Shown: positions 55,141-63,211 of the stretch, piece by piece
Layout of the letters: each line of letters begins with the position of its first letter
Position numbering within the stretch: the stretch's first letter is position 1
Assembly (NCBI RefSeq): GCF_003261235.1
Contig: NZ_CP030085.1
Location: 1-64,000 of the forward strand
DNA length: 64,000 nt
Source of the DNA: Polynucleobacter paneuropaeus
GTDB lineage: Bacteria; Pseudomonadota; Gammaproteobacteria; Burkholderiales; Burkholderiaceae
Direction of reading: 5' to 3'
Made by a program: the position numbers and the translations under genes
Notes under the pieces: model-generated
What the model was told of the DNA's origin: nothing
The model's database searches: none
What the model saw: only the letters and a program-made list of their open reading frames with translations

Positions 55141-56331
55141 ATGGCAAAAGAAAAGTTTGAGCGGACAAAACCGCACGTAAACGTAGGCACCATTGGTCAC
55201 GTTGACCACGGTAAAACCACTTTGACAGCAGCAATCGCAACCGTGCTTTCTAAGCAATTCGGTGGCGAAGCAAAAGCATACGATCAGATCGATGCTGCTC
55301 CTGAAGAAAAGGCCCGTGGTATTACGATTAATACTGCGCACGTTGAGTATGAGACTGCTAATCGTCACTATGCTCACGTCGATTGCCCAGGACATGCTGA
55401 CTACGTTAAGAACATGATTACTGGCGCTGCCCAAATGGACGGCGCAATTTTGGTTTGCTCTGCAGCTGACGGCCCAATGCCACAAACCCGTGAGCACATC
55501 CTCTTGGCACGCCAAGTCGGTGTTCCTTACATCGTCGTGTTTTTAAACAAGTGCGACATGGTCGATGATGCTGAGTTGTTAGAGCTCGTTGAGATGGAAG
55601 TACGTGAGCTTTTATCTAAGTACAACTTCCCTGGTGATGACACTCCAATCATCCACGGTTCTGCTAAGTTAGCCCTAGAAGGTGACGAAGGCGAATTGGG
55701 TAAAGGCGCGATCATGAAATTGGCCGAAGCTTTAGATACTTATATTCCTACTCCAGAGCGCGCGATTGATGGTGCGTTCTTGATGCCAGTAGAAGATGTG
55801 TTCTCGATCTCTGGTCGCGGCACTGTTGTGACTGGTCGTATTGAGCGCGGTATTGTTAAGGTAGGTGAAGAGATTGAAATCATTGGTATTAAGCCCACTC
55901 TCAAAACCACTTGTACTGGTGTAGAGATGTTCCGCAAACTGCTCGATCAAGGTCAAGCAGGCGATAACGTCGGTATTTTGTTACGTGGTACTAAGCGTGA
56001 AGAAGTTGAGCGTGGCCAAGTCTTGGCCAAGCCAGGTTCAATCACCCCACATACCCACTTTACAGCCGAGGTTTATATCTTGGGTAAAGATGAAGGTGGT
56101 CGTCATACTCCGTTCTTTAACAACTATCGTCCCCAGTTTTACTTCCGTACTACGGACGTAACGGGTTCAATCGAGTTGCCAAAAGACAAAGAGATGGTCA
56201 TGCCTGGCGATAACGTCACCATTACCGTCAAACTCATCGCGCCAATTGCGATGGAAGAAGGTTTACGTTTTGCAATCCGTGAAGGTGGCCGTACTGTTGG
56301 CGCCGGAGTGGTTGCGAAGATTTTGGCTTAA
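55141..56331 (+). CDS. tuf: Elongation factor Tu (second copy)
   Basis: The 396-aa product is identical to the first copy at 38339-39529, and the DNA matches exactly where compared. The identity starts 13 bp before the ATG and ends 3 bp after the stop, beyond which the flanks diverge. This copy follows fusA, as tufA does in E. coli. The GTP-binding motifs GHVDHGKT, DCPGHADY and NKCD are intact. It supplies the bulk EF-Tu together with the other copy. Confidence 0.98.
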   Translation: MAKEKFERTKPHVNVGTIGHVDHGKTTLTAAIATVLSKQFGGEAKAYDQIDAAPEEKARGITINTAHVEYETANRHYAHVDCPGHADYVKNMITGAAQMDGAILVCSAADGPMPQTREHILLARQVGVPYIVVFLNKCDMVDDAELLELVEMEVRELLSKYNFPGDDTPIIHGSAKLALEGDEGELGKGAIMKLAEALDTYIPTPERAIDGAFLMPVEDVFSISGRGTVVTGRIERGIVKVGEEIEIIGIKPTLKTTCTGVEMFRKLLDQGQAGDNVGILLRGTKREEVERGQVLAKPGSITPHTHFTAEVYILGKDEGGRHTPFFNNYRPQFYFRTTDVTGSIELPKDKEMVMPGDNVTITVKLIAPIAMEEGLRFAIREGGRTVGAGVVAKILA

Positions 56332-56447
56332 GTAGTCGGTTTTAAATTTGGTTTAGCGTTTTGCTAACCGGTGACATCTGTGCTGCAGATGTCACCCGCT
56401 CTTTAGATTGATAACGCGGCAGCACCGCACTGTTCTTTGGAATTAAT
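56332..56447 (+). promoter_or_regulatory. tuf-rpsJ intergenic hairpin and boxA-like element
   Basis: GGTGACATCTG (56370-56380) pairs perfectly with CAGATGTCACC (56386-56396), a 5-nt loop between. It is followed directly by GCTCTTTAG (56398-56406), similar to boxA. Without a T-tract it is unlikely to be a simple terminator. S10 (NusE) binds boxA RNA with NusB, so a boxA next to rpsJ could be autoregulatory; this is inference. Confidence 0.6.
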
Positions 56448-56759
56448 ATGCAAAACCAAAAAATTCGTATTCGTCTCAAAGCATTTGACTATCGTTTGAT
56501 CGATCAGTCTGCAGCTGAAATCGTTGATACAGCTAAGCGTACTGGTGCGGTTGTTAAGGGTCCAGTACCGTTACCAACCCGTATTGAGCGTTTTGACATC
56601 TTGCGTTCCCCACACGTGAACAAGACTTCACGTGATCAGTTGGAGATCCGTACCCATTTGCGTTTAATGGATATTGTTGATCCAACCGAGAAAACTGTGG
56701 ATGCTTTGATGAAATTAGACCTTCCAGCTGGTGTGGATGTCGAAATTAAGCTGCAATAA
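56448..56759 (+). CDS. rpsJ: 30S ribosomal protein S10 (NusE)
   Basis: S10 is a 30S head protein that also acts as NusE in antitermination. The 103-aa product starts MQNQKIRIRLKAFDYRLIDQ and has the conserved PLPTRIERFDILRSPHVNK. The length equals that of E. coli. It is separated from rplC by 196 bp that contain a promoter, so the classic S10 operon is split after its first gene. Confidence 0.98.
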   Translation: MQNQKIRIRLKAFDYRLIDQSAAEIVDTAKRTGAVVKGPVPLPTRIERFDILRSPHVNKTSRDQLEIRTHLRLMDIVDPTEKTVDALMKLDLPAGVDVEIKLQ

Positions 56760-56781
56760 GATCTATTTTTGGCCTTGTAGC

Positions 56782-56810
56782 TTGTCAAGGTCAGCTTTTC
56801 GGGATAGAAT
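56782..56810 (+). promoter_or_regulatory. Promoter upstream of rplC
   Basis: TTGTCA (56782-56787), 17-bp spacer and TAGAAT (56805-56810) precede rplC by about 145 bp. It would drive rplC-rpsQ separately from rpsJ. The long leader could host L4-type autoregulation. Confidence 0.7.
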
Positions 56811-56955
56811 CAAAGGCTTCGCTTAAATATTAGGCGATTTTATTAGTTTTATCTGCATTAAAATTGTTGTAAGTTATTGATTTAGAAGTATTTTTACTTG
56901 TAAATCACCTAAATTAAATTTTGCCGACCAATCGAAGTCGGCGTGGAGCATGAAT

Positions 56956-57612
56956 ATGAGCTTAGGCTTAATCGGCCGCAAGGTCGGCATGACCCGTCTA
57001 TTTACGGATGAAGGGGATTCAATCCCTGTAACCGTAATTGACGTGAGCGACAACAGAATCGCTCAAATCAAGACCCAGGCAACTGATGGCTATGATGCTA
57101 TCCAGTTGGCTCATGGCACACGTAGAGCTACTCGCGTTACCAAAGCAATGGCAGGACATTTTGCAAAAGCAGGTGTCATGGCTGGTAACGGGCTAAACGA
57201 ATTCCAATTAGACGCAGCAAAAATTGCAGAAATGACCCCAGGACAAGTAATTCCTGCGGAAGCTGCTTTCACTGCCGGTCAAAAAGTTGACGTTCAAGGC
57301 GTATCGATCGGTAAAGGTTACGCAGGCACCATTAAGCGTTATCACTTTGCTTCTGGACGCGCCTCACACGGAAACTCACGTTCACACAACGTACCAGGTT
57401 CTATTGGTATGGCACAAGATCCAGGTCGCGTATTCCCAGGTAAGCGCATGACTGGCCACCTTGGCGACGTTACCCGTACCGTACAAAATTTAGTTATCGC
57501 ACGCATTGATGCAGAACGTAATCTCATCATGGTTAAAGGCGCTATTCCAGGTGCCCCAGGCGGTAAAGTGATTGTTACTCCAGCGGTGAAAACACCGTTG
57601 AAGAAGAAATAA
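56956..57612 (+). CDS. rplC: 50S ribosomal protein L3
   Basis: L3 initiates 23S folding and approaches the peptidyl-transferase centre. The product is 218 aa from ATG 56956 (MSLGLIGRKVGMTRLFTDEG). An ATG at 56950 is also in frame, but the GGAG at 56945-56948 is properly spaced only for 56956. The conserved RASHGNSRSHNVPGSIGMAQ contains the glutamine methylated in E. coli. It starts the rplC-rpsQ run. Confidence 0.97.
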   Translation: MSLGLIGRKVGMTRLFTDEGDSIPVTVIDVSDNRIAQIKTQATDGYDAIQLAHGTRRATRVTKAMAGHFAKAGVMAGNGLNEFQLDAAKIAEMTPGQVIPAEAAFTAGQKVDVQGVSIGKGYAGTIKRYHFASGRASHGNSRSHNVPGSIGMAQDPGRVFPGKRMTGHLGDVTRTVQNLVIARIDAERNLIMVKGAIPGAPGGKVIVTPAVKTPLKKK

Positions 57613-57623
57613 GGAGAGCGAAT

Positions 57624-58244
57624 ATGGAACTCAAGCTTCTCCAAGATAACGGAACTTTAGGTGCTGGCGTTCAAGCATCACCAGAAGTGTTCGAGCGTGA
57701 ATATAACGAAGCACTAGTACACCAAGTTGTTGTGGCTTACCAAGCAAATGCTCGTAGTGGTAACCGCGCACAAAAGGACCGTGAACAAGTTAAGCACACT
57801 ACCAAAAAACCTTGGCGTCAAAAAGGTACTGGTCGTGCACGTGCTGGTATGAGCTCTTCCCCGCTGTGGCGTGGAGGTGGTCGTATATTTCCAAATTCTC
57901 CTGAAGAGAATTTCAGCCAAAAAGTAAACAAGAAAATGTACCGCGCTGGTATGAGATCCATTTTGTCTCAGTTGGCTCGCGAAGGTCGTTTGAATGTGGT
58001 TGATCAATTTAGCTTAGATGCTCCTAAGACCAAAGAGTTGGCTGACAAAGTCAAAGCTATGGGATTGGACTCTGTGCTCATCATCGTTGATCAAGTTAGC
58101 GAGAATTTGTACTTGGCATCACGTAACTTACATAAAGTTGCGATTGTCGAGCCACAGCACGCTGATCCATTGGCTTTAGTCCAGTACAAAAAAGTATTGG
58201 TTAGCAAAGCTGCGATCGCCAAAATTGAGGAGTTGCTGAAATGA
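57624..58244 (+). CDS. rplD: 50S ribosomal protein L4
   Basis: L4 lines the exit tunnel and in E. coli also represses the S10 operon. The 206-aa product has the extended loop KPWRQKGTGRARAGMSSSPLWRGGG (described here in part) that reaches the tunnel and the macrolide-resistance region. It overlaps rplW by 4 bp (ATGA), typical of the operon. Confidence 0.97.
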   Translation: MELKLLQDNGTLGAGVQASPEVFEREYNEALVHQVVVAYQANARSGNRAQKDREQVKHTTKKPWRQKGTGRARAGMSSSPLWRGGGRIFPNSPEENFSQKVNKKMYRAGMRSILSQLAREGRLNVVDQFSLDAPKTKELADKVKAMGLDSVLIIVDQVSENLYLASRNLHKVAIVEPQHADPLALVQYKKVLVSKAAIAKIEELLK

Positions 58245-58555
58245 GCCAAGTCCGTAAAAACGATCATAATTTAATGAAGGTACTGCTTGGCCCCGTTATC
58301 TCTGAAAAAGCCACTATGGTTGCAGAGAAAAACGAACAAGTAGTGTTCCAAGTAGCTCGCGATGCAAATAAGAGCGATGTAAAACAAGCAGTTGAATTGC
58401 TCTTCAAAGTGCAAGTTGACTCAGTTCAAATCGTGAATCAAAAAGGCAAGCCAAAGCGCTATGGCCGTTTTGAAGGTCGTCGTGACCACACCAAGAAGGC
58501 CTATGTGAATTTGAAGCCAGGTCAAGAAATTAACTTTGAAGCGGAGGCGAATTAA
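58241..58555 (+). CDS. rplW: 50S ribosomal protein L23
   Basis: L23 sits at the tunnel exit and is the docking site for trigger factor and SRP. The 104-aa product has the conserved LLGPVISEKATMVAEKNEQ and the C-terminal GRRDHTKKAYVNLKPGQEI. It overlaps rplD by 4 bp and is 2 bp from rplB. Confidence 0.97.
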   Translation: MSQVRKNDHNLMKVLLGPVISEKATMVAEKNEQVVFQVARDANKSDVKQAVELLFKVQVDSVQIVNQKGKPKRYGRFEGRRDHTKKAYVNLKPGQEINFEAEAN

Positions 58556-58557
58556 TC

Positions 58558-59388
58558 ATGCCTTTGATGAAGACAAAACCGACCTCACCAGGTCGTCGTT
58601 CAATGGTCAAGGTGGTTAATCCTGACCTGCATAAAGGTAAGCCTTTTGCAGCGTTGGTAGAGCCACAGTTCCAAAAAGCTGGACGTAACAACAATGGCCA
58701 CATCACTACTCGTCATAAAGGCGGTGGTCATAAGCATCACTATCGTATGGTTGATTTCAAGCGCAATGACAAAGACGGCATTCCAGCCAAGGTCGAGCGT
58801 TTGGAATACGATCCAAACCGTAGCGCAAATATTGCGTTGATCGTATTTGCTGATGGTGAGCGTCGCTACATTCTGGCTGCTAAGGGAATGACTGTTGGTC
58901 AACAGATCCAAAACGGTTCTGAAGCCCCTATCAAGTCCGGTAACAATTTACCAATTCGTAATATTCCAGTAGGTAGCACTATTCACTGTGTAGAAATGTT
59001 GCCAGGTAAAGGCGCGCAGATTGCTCGCTCAGCTGGCGGTTCTGCAGTACTGTTAGCTCGCGAAGGTGTTTACGCTCAGGTGCGCTTGCGCTCAGGTGAA
59101 GTACGTCGCGTGTTGATCGAGTGCCGTGCAACCATTGGTGAAGTTGGTAATGAAGAGCACAGCTTGCGCCAAATTGGTAAAGCTGGTGCAAATCGCTGGC
59201 GCGGTATTCGCCCAACCGTTCGCGGTGTGGCAATGAACCCAGTAGATCACCCACATGGTGGTGGTGAAGGTAAAACTGGCGAAGGCCGAGTACCTGTTTC
59301 TCCATGGGGCACACCAACCAAAGGTTATCGCACACGTCGCAATAAGCGTACAACTTCGATGATCGTTCAACGTCGTCAAAAACGTTAA
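58558..59388 (+). CDS. rplB: 50S ribosomal protein L2
   Basis: L2 is essential for subunit association and near the peptidyl-transferase centre. The 276-aa product has HITTRHKGGGHKHHYRMVDF and the conserved C-terminal region GVAMNPVDHPHGGGEGKTG containing the functionally critical histidine. The length matches the family (E. coli 273). It is 19 bp from rpsS. Confidence 0.98.
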   Translation: MPLMKTKPTSPGRRSMVKVVNPDLHKGKPFAALVEPQFQKAGRNNNGHITTRHKGGGHKHHYRMVDFKRNDKDGIPAKVERLEYDPNRSANIALIVFADGERRYILAAKGMTVGQQIQNGSEAPIKSGNNLPIRNIPVGSTIHCVEMLPGKGAQIARSAGGSAVLLAREGVYAQVRLRSGEVRRVLIECRATIGEVGNEEHSLRQIGKAGANRWRGIRPTVRGVAMNPVDHPHGGGEGKTGEGRVPVSPWGTPTKGYRTRRNKRTTSMIVQRRQKR

Positions 59389-59407
59389 GCGATAAGGATA
59401 AATAGAT

Positions 59408-59686
59408 ATGACACGTTCAGCTAAAAAGGGCCCATTCTGCGACGCCAGCTTAGTTAAAAAAGTTGAAGTTGCACAGGCTAACAAAGACAAGAAGCCGATC
59501 AAGACTTGGTCGCGCCGTTCAACAATTCTGCCAGACTTTATTGGTCTGACAATTGCTGTTCATAACGGTCGCCAACACGTTCCGGTTTATGTATCAGAAA
59601 ACATGGTGGGTCATAAGTTAGGCGAATTTGCCTTGACCCGTACTTTCAAAGGTCACGCTGCTGACAAGAAAGTTGTGAAGAAGTAA
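59408..59686 (+). CDS. rpsS: 30S ribosomal protein S19
   Basis: S19 is in the 30S head and forms intersubunit bridges. The 92-aa product starts MTRSAKKGPFCDASLVKKVE and has the conserved GHKLGEFALTRTFKGHAADKK. Length and motifs match the family. It is followed by rplV after 10 bp. Confidence 0.98.
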   Translation: MTRSAKKGPFCDASLVKKVEVAQANKDKKPIKTWSRRSTILPDFIGLTIAVHNGRQHVPVYVSENMVGHKLGEFALTRTFKGHAADKKVVKK

Positions 59687-59696
59687 GGGGATGATG

Positions 59697-60026
59697 ATGG
59701 AAGTTAAAGCAATTCACCGCGGCGCCCGCATTTCTGCGCAAAAGACACGATTGGTCGCAGACCAGATTCGTGGTTTGCCAATTGCGCGCGCTATGAACAT
59801 TTTGAATTTCAGCCCCAAAAAAGCTGCTTTCATTGTGAAAAAAGTTGTTGAGTCTGCACTCGCTAACGCTGAGCACAACAAAGGCGCCGATATTGATGAA
59901 CTCAAAGTATCAGCAGTCATTGTTGACAAGGGAACATCCTTGAAGCGCTTTACTGCTCGCGCTAAGGGTCGTGGCAATCAAATCGAAAAACAAACATGTC
60001 ACATTAGCGTGACCCTGAGTAAGTAA
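59697..60026 (+). CDS. rplV: 50S ribosomal protein L22
   Basis: L22 binds several 23S domains and lines the exit tunnel. The product is 109 aa. Three consecutive ATG codons occur at 59691-59699; the third is chosen because the AAGGGG at 59685-59690 is well spaced for it and MEVKAIHRGARISAQKTRLV fits the family start. The tunnel loop is in the C-terminal third, around FTARAKGRGNQIEKQTCHI. Confidence 0.96.
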   Translation: MEVKAIHRGARISAQKTRLVADQIRGLPIARAMNILNFSPKKAAFIVKKVVESALANAEHNKGADIDELKVSAVIVDKGTSLKRFTARAKGRGNQIEKQTCHISVTLSK

Positions 60027-60034
60027 GGAAAGAT

Positions 60035-60862
60035 ATGGGCCAAAAGATAAACCCCACCGGATTCCGCCTCTCGGTAACGAAGAATTGGACATCACGTTGG
60101 TACGCAAACAATACTGATTTTGCGAAGATGCTGAAAGAGGACGTAGATGTCCGCAGCTATTTGAAAAAGAAGTTAAAGAATGCATCAGTCAGTAAGGTAG
60201 TGATTGAGCGTCCTGCAAAGAATGCACGCATCACAATTTATAGCTCACGTCCAGGCGTGGTCATTGGTAAGAAGGGCGAAGATATTGAAGTCCTCCGCCG
60301 TGAATTGCAAAAACGTATGGGCGTTCCAGTCCATGTGAATATCGAAGAGATTCGTAAGCCAGAAGTGGACGCTCAGTTAATCGCTGACTCCATTACTCAA
60401 CAGCTCGAGAAGCGCATTATGTTCCGTCGCGCTATGAAGCGTGCCATGCAAAGCGCAATGCGTTTAGGCGCTCAAGGTATCAAGATTATGTCCTCTGGAC
60501 GTTTGAATGGTGCTGAGATTGCTCGTCGCGAATGGTATCGTGAGGGTCGCGTTCCACTTCATACATTGAAGGCAGACATTGACTACGCTACATCAGAAGC
60601 TGAAACTACATACGGCATCATCGGTGTCAAAGTATGGGTTTACAAAGGCGACACATTAGGTCGTGGCGCTGATGTCCAAGTAGCTGCACCTGTAGCTGAG
60701 CCAGCAGTTGAAGAAAAGAAAACCCGTCGTGTACCAAGCAAAACAGCTGCTCGTAAGCCTGCTGGTGAAGACAAGCCATTAGTTGCTGCTAAGCCAGCAA
60801 TCAAGCGCGTGCGCAAAGCAGTTGAACCTGCTGCTGCCGATACGCAGAAGTCAGGAGAGTAA
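60035..60862 (+). CDS. rpsC: 30S ribosomal protein S3 with extended C-terminus
   Basis: S3 is part of the mRNA entry channel. The product is 275 aa, against 233 in E. coli. The core has the KH-type GVVIGKKGEDIEVLRREL and the C-terminal domain EWYREGRVPLHTLKADIDY. About 60 extra residues (216-275) follow, rich in Ala, Pro, Lys, Val and Arg, including EEKKTRRVPSKTAARKP. Extended S3 tails occur in Burkholderiales, so it is probably real and not a read-through. It is 2 bp from rplP. Confidence 0.97.
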   Translation: MGQKINPTGFRLSVTKNWTSRWYANNTDFAKMLKEDVDVRSYLKKKLKNASVSKVVIERPAKNARITIYSSRPGVVIGKKGEDIEVLRRELQKRMGVPVHVNIEEIRKPEVDAQLIADSITQQLEKRIMFRRAMKRAMQSAMRLGAQGIKIMSSGRLNGAEIARREWYREGRVPLHTLKADIDYATSEAETTYGIIGVKVWVYKGDTLGRGADVQVAAPVAEPAVEEKKTRRVPSKTAARKPAGEDKPLVAAKPAIKRVRKAVEPAAADTQKSGE

Positions 60863-60864
60863 GC

Positions 60865-61278
60865 ATGCTGCAACCAAAGCGTCGCAAGTATCGTAAAGAA
60901 CAAAAAGGCCGCAACACTGGCGTGGCAACACGTGGTAGCTCTGTAGCATTCGGTGACTTCGGCTTAAAGGCTGTTGGTCGTGGTCGTTTGACTGCTCGTC
61001 AAATCGAGTCAGCACGTCGTGCAATGACCCGTCACATTAAACGTGGCGGTCGTATCTGGATTCGTATTTTCCCAGATAAGCCAATTTCACAAAAACCTGC
61101 CGAAGTTCGTATGGGTAACGGTAAAGGGAATCCAGAGTATTACGTTGCAGAAATTCAACCAGGCAAGATTCTCTATGAGATGGATGGTGTAGATGAAACT
61201 TTGGCGCGCGAAGCATTCAAGCTTGCTGCAGCTAAATTACCTTTGCAAACCACATTCGTGATTCGTCACCTCGGTTGA
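60865..61278 (+). CDS. rplP: 50S ribosomal protein L16
   Basis: L16 contacts the A-site tRNA elbow and peptidyl-transferase centre. The 137-aa product starts MLQPKRRKYRKEQKGRN and has the conserved TRHIKRGGRIWIRIFPDKPI and MGNGKGNPEYYVAEIQPGKI. The length matches the family (136 in E. coli). Confidence 0.98.
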   Translation: MLQPKRRKYRKEQKGRNTGVATRGSSVAFGDFGLKAVGRGRLTARQIESARRAMTRHIKRGGRIWIRIFPDKPISQKPAEVRMGNGKGNPEYYVAEIQPGKILYEMDGVDETLAREAFKLAAAKLPLQTTFVIRHLG

Positions 61279-61292
61279 TCGGGATAGATATT

Positions 61293-61487
61293 ATGAAAAA
61301 TAAAGAATTAGCTACTAAAGATCTGACTGCCTTGAATGCAGAGTTAACAGAGCTTTTGAAGACCAACTTCAAGCTCCGTATGCAAAAAGGCACTCAGCAA
61401 CTCACCAATACCAGTCAATTGGGTAAGACTAAGCGCGACATCGCTCGTGTAAAGACTTTTATCACCCAAAAAACTGTTCAGAAATAA
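61293..61487 (+). CDS. rpmC: 50S ribosomal protein L29
   Basis: L29 sits beside L23 at the tunnel exit. The 64-aa product from ATG 61293 (MKNKELATKDLTALNAELTE) forms the typical two-helix hairpin with the conserved KTNFKLRMQKGTQQLTNTSQ segment. An in-frame TTG at 61275 overlapping the rplP stop would add six residues and is not preferred. Confidence 0.96.
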   Translation: MKNKELATKDLTALNAELTELLKTNFKLRMQKGTQQLTNTSQLGKTKRDIARVKTFITQKTVQK

Positions 61488-61499
61488 GGAAAAAGGGAT

Positions 61500-61769
61500 A
61501 TGACAGAATTATCTAAACCCTTGCGCCGTACCCTTGTGGGCCGTGTCGTTAGCGACAAAATGCAGAAAACTGTGACCGTTCTTGTTGAGCGCCAGGTAAA
61601 GCATCCCATTATTGGTAAATATGTTGGTCAGTCCAAGAAATACCATGCGCACGACGAGGCTGGCACCTACAAAATGGGCGATACCGTTGAAATTAGCGAA
61701 TCTAAGCCAATTTCACGCACCAAATCCTGGGTTGTGACCCGTTTGGTAGAGGCTTCAAAGGGTATTTAA
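61500..61769 (+). CDS. rpsQ: 30S ribosomal protein S17
   Basis: S17 is a primary 16S-binding protein. The 89-aa product has the OB-fold motif LVGRVVSDKMQKTVTVLVER and the conserved GDTVEISESKPISRTKSWVV. An AAGGA Shine-Dalgarno at 61487-61491 precedes it. It is the last gene of the S10-type run; a 187-bp structured gap follows before rplN. Confidence 0.97.
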   Translation: MTELSKPLRRTLVGRVVSDKMQKTVTVLVERQVKHPIIGKYVGQSKKYHAHDEAGTYKMGDTVEISESKPISRTKSWVVTRLVEASKGI

Positions 61770-61956
61770 AGAATTATTAGGGATTTTGGCCCAAATTCGT
61801 AGCCAAATCCCTAATTTACGTAGTAGAATAGAAGGCTTTTCGCGATATAGCGGTAAGAAAAGCAGTGTTTTTCATTAATTCCGGGCCTTAGCTTTCGCTC
61901 AGGCCCATAACGGAACCAAGACTGTTTGCCTTTGGCTAATAAGTTGGGGATTAGAA
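61770..61956 (+). promoter_or_regulatory. rpsQ-rplN intergenic region with two hairpins
   Basis: ATTAGGGATTTTGGC (61776-61790) pairs with GCCAAATCCCTAAT (61802-61815) with one bulged T. A second stem pairs GGGCCT (61883-61888) with AGGCCC (61901-61906) with an inner AGC/GCT. A -10-like TAGAAT lies at 61824-61829 with a weak -35. It is the boundary between the S10-type and spc-type gene runs. Confidence 0.6.
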
Positions 61957-62325
61957 ATGATACAAACTGAAAGTAGATTGCAGGTCGCCGATAACACAGG
62001 CGCCAGTGAAGTTTTGTGCATCAAGGTATTGGGCGGCTCAAAGCGTCGTTATGCCAGTATCGGTGATGTCATCAAAGTCAGCGTGAAATCCGCTGCTCCA
62101 CGTGGCCGTGTAAAAAAAGGTGACATTTATAACGCCGTAGTGGTGAGAACCGCTAAGGGTGTTCGTCGTCCAGATGGTTCATTGATTAAGTTCGATGAAA
62201 ATGCTGCGGTTTTGCTCAACGCTAAGTTAGAGCCGATTGGTACACGTATCTTTGGACCTGTTACACGCGAATTGCGTACAGAAAAGTTCATGAAGATCGT
62301 TTCACTCGCGCCCGAAGTTATTTAA
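61957..62325 (+). CDS. rplN: 50S ribosomal protein L14
   Basis: L14 contributes to an intersubunit bridge and is the binding site for the silencing factor RsfS. The 122-aa product starts MIQTESRLQVADNTGASEVL and has VVVRTAKGVRRPDGSLIKFD and the C-terminal FGPVTRELRTEKFMKIVSLA. The length matches E. coli (123). It opens the spc-type gene run. Confidence 0.98.
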   Translation: MIQTESRLQVADNTGASEVLCIKVLGGSKRRYASIGDVIKVSVKSAAPRGRVKKGDIYNAVVVRTAKGVRRPDGSLIKFDENAAVLLNAKLEPIGTRIFGPVTRELRTEKFMKIVSLAPEVI

Positions 62326-62334
62326 GAGGCTGAT

Positions 62335-62643
62335 ATGAAAAAGATTCGTAAAGGTGATTCCGTAGTTGTTTTGACTGGCCGCGATAAGGGCAAGCAAGGA
62401 ACAGTTACCGATGTGCTCGAGAACAAGTTAGTTGTTGAGGGCGTCAATATTTACAAAAAAGCTGTTAAGCCTAATCCAGCTGCTGGTGTAACCGGTGGAA
62501 TGATTGATAAGACTATGCCTATTCATATTTCGAATGTGGCTTTAGTTGACGGCAATGGCAAAGCATCACGCGTTGGTATCAAGTTAGTTGATGGCAAAAA
62601 ACAGCGTTTCCTGAAAACTACTGGCGCAAGCTTGAGCGCATAA
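62335..62643 (+). CDS. rplX: 50S ribosomal protein L24
   Basis: L24 starts 50S assembly and lies at the tunnel exit. The 102-aa product begins MKKIRKGDSVVVLTGRDKGK, the KOW motif of the family, and has VEGVNIYKKAVKPNP in the middle. It is 9 bp after rplN. Confidence 0.98.
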   Translation: MKKIRKGDSVVVLTGRDKGKQGTVTDVLENKLVVEGVNIYKKAVKPNPAAGVTGGMIDKTMPIHISNVALVDGNGKASRVGIKLVDGKKQRFLKTTGASLSA

Positions 62644-62659
62644 GGGATACGGAGAAATT

Positions 62660-63202
62660 ATGAGCACACGTTTTCAAGAACATTATCAAAAGCAAGTTGT
62701 TGCTGATTTGATGACTAAGTTTGGCTACAAATCCATTATGGAAGTTCCACGCATCACTAAGGTTACCCTCAATATGGGCTTGGGCGAAGCTGTGAACGAT
62801 AAGAAGGTTATCGAGAATGCCGTTGGCGATTTAACTAAAGTAGCCGGCCAAAAGCCAGTAGTTACTAAAGCTAAAAAAGCGATTGCTGGTTTCAAAATTC
62901 GTCAAGGCTACCCAATTGGTGCGATGGTGACATTGCGCGGTCAGCGTATGTATGAGTTTTTAGATCGTTTCGTTACCGTTGCATTGCCACGCGTACGTGA
63001 CTTCCGCGGAATCTCAGGTAAAGCGTTTGATGGTCGTGGTAACTACAACATCGGCGTTAAAGAGCAAATTATTTTTCCTGAAATTGAGTACGACAAAATT
63101 GATGCACTTCGTGGTCTCAATATCAGCATTACGACAACCGCTAAATCAGACGAAGAAGCAAAAGCTTTGTTAGCGGCGTTCAAATTCCCTTTCCGCAATT
63201 AA
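62660..63202 (+). CDS. rplE: 50S ribosomal protein L5
   Basis: L5 binds 5S rRNA and contacts P-site tRNA. The 180-aa product has VPRITKVTLNMGLGEAV and the conserved FRGISGKAFDGRGNYNIGVK. The length matches E. coli (179). A GGAG Shine-Dalgarno at 62651-62654 precedes it. Confidence 0.98.
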   Translation: MSTRFQEHYQKQVVADLMTKFGYKSIMEVPRITKVTLNMGLGEAVNDKKVIENAVGDLTKVAGQKPVVTKAKKAIAGFKIRQGYPIGAMVTLRGQRMYEFLDRFVTVALPRVRDFRGISGKAFDGRGNYNIGVKEQIIFPEIEYDKIDALRGLNISITTTAKSDEEAKALLAAFKFPFRN

Positions 63203-63211
63203 GAGGCTAAC

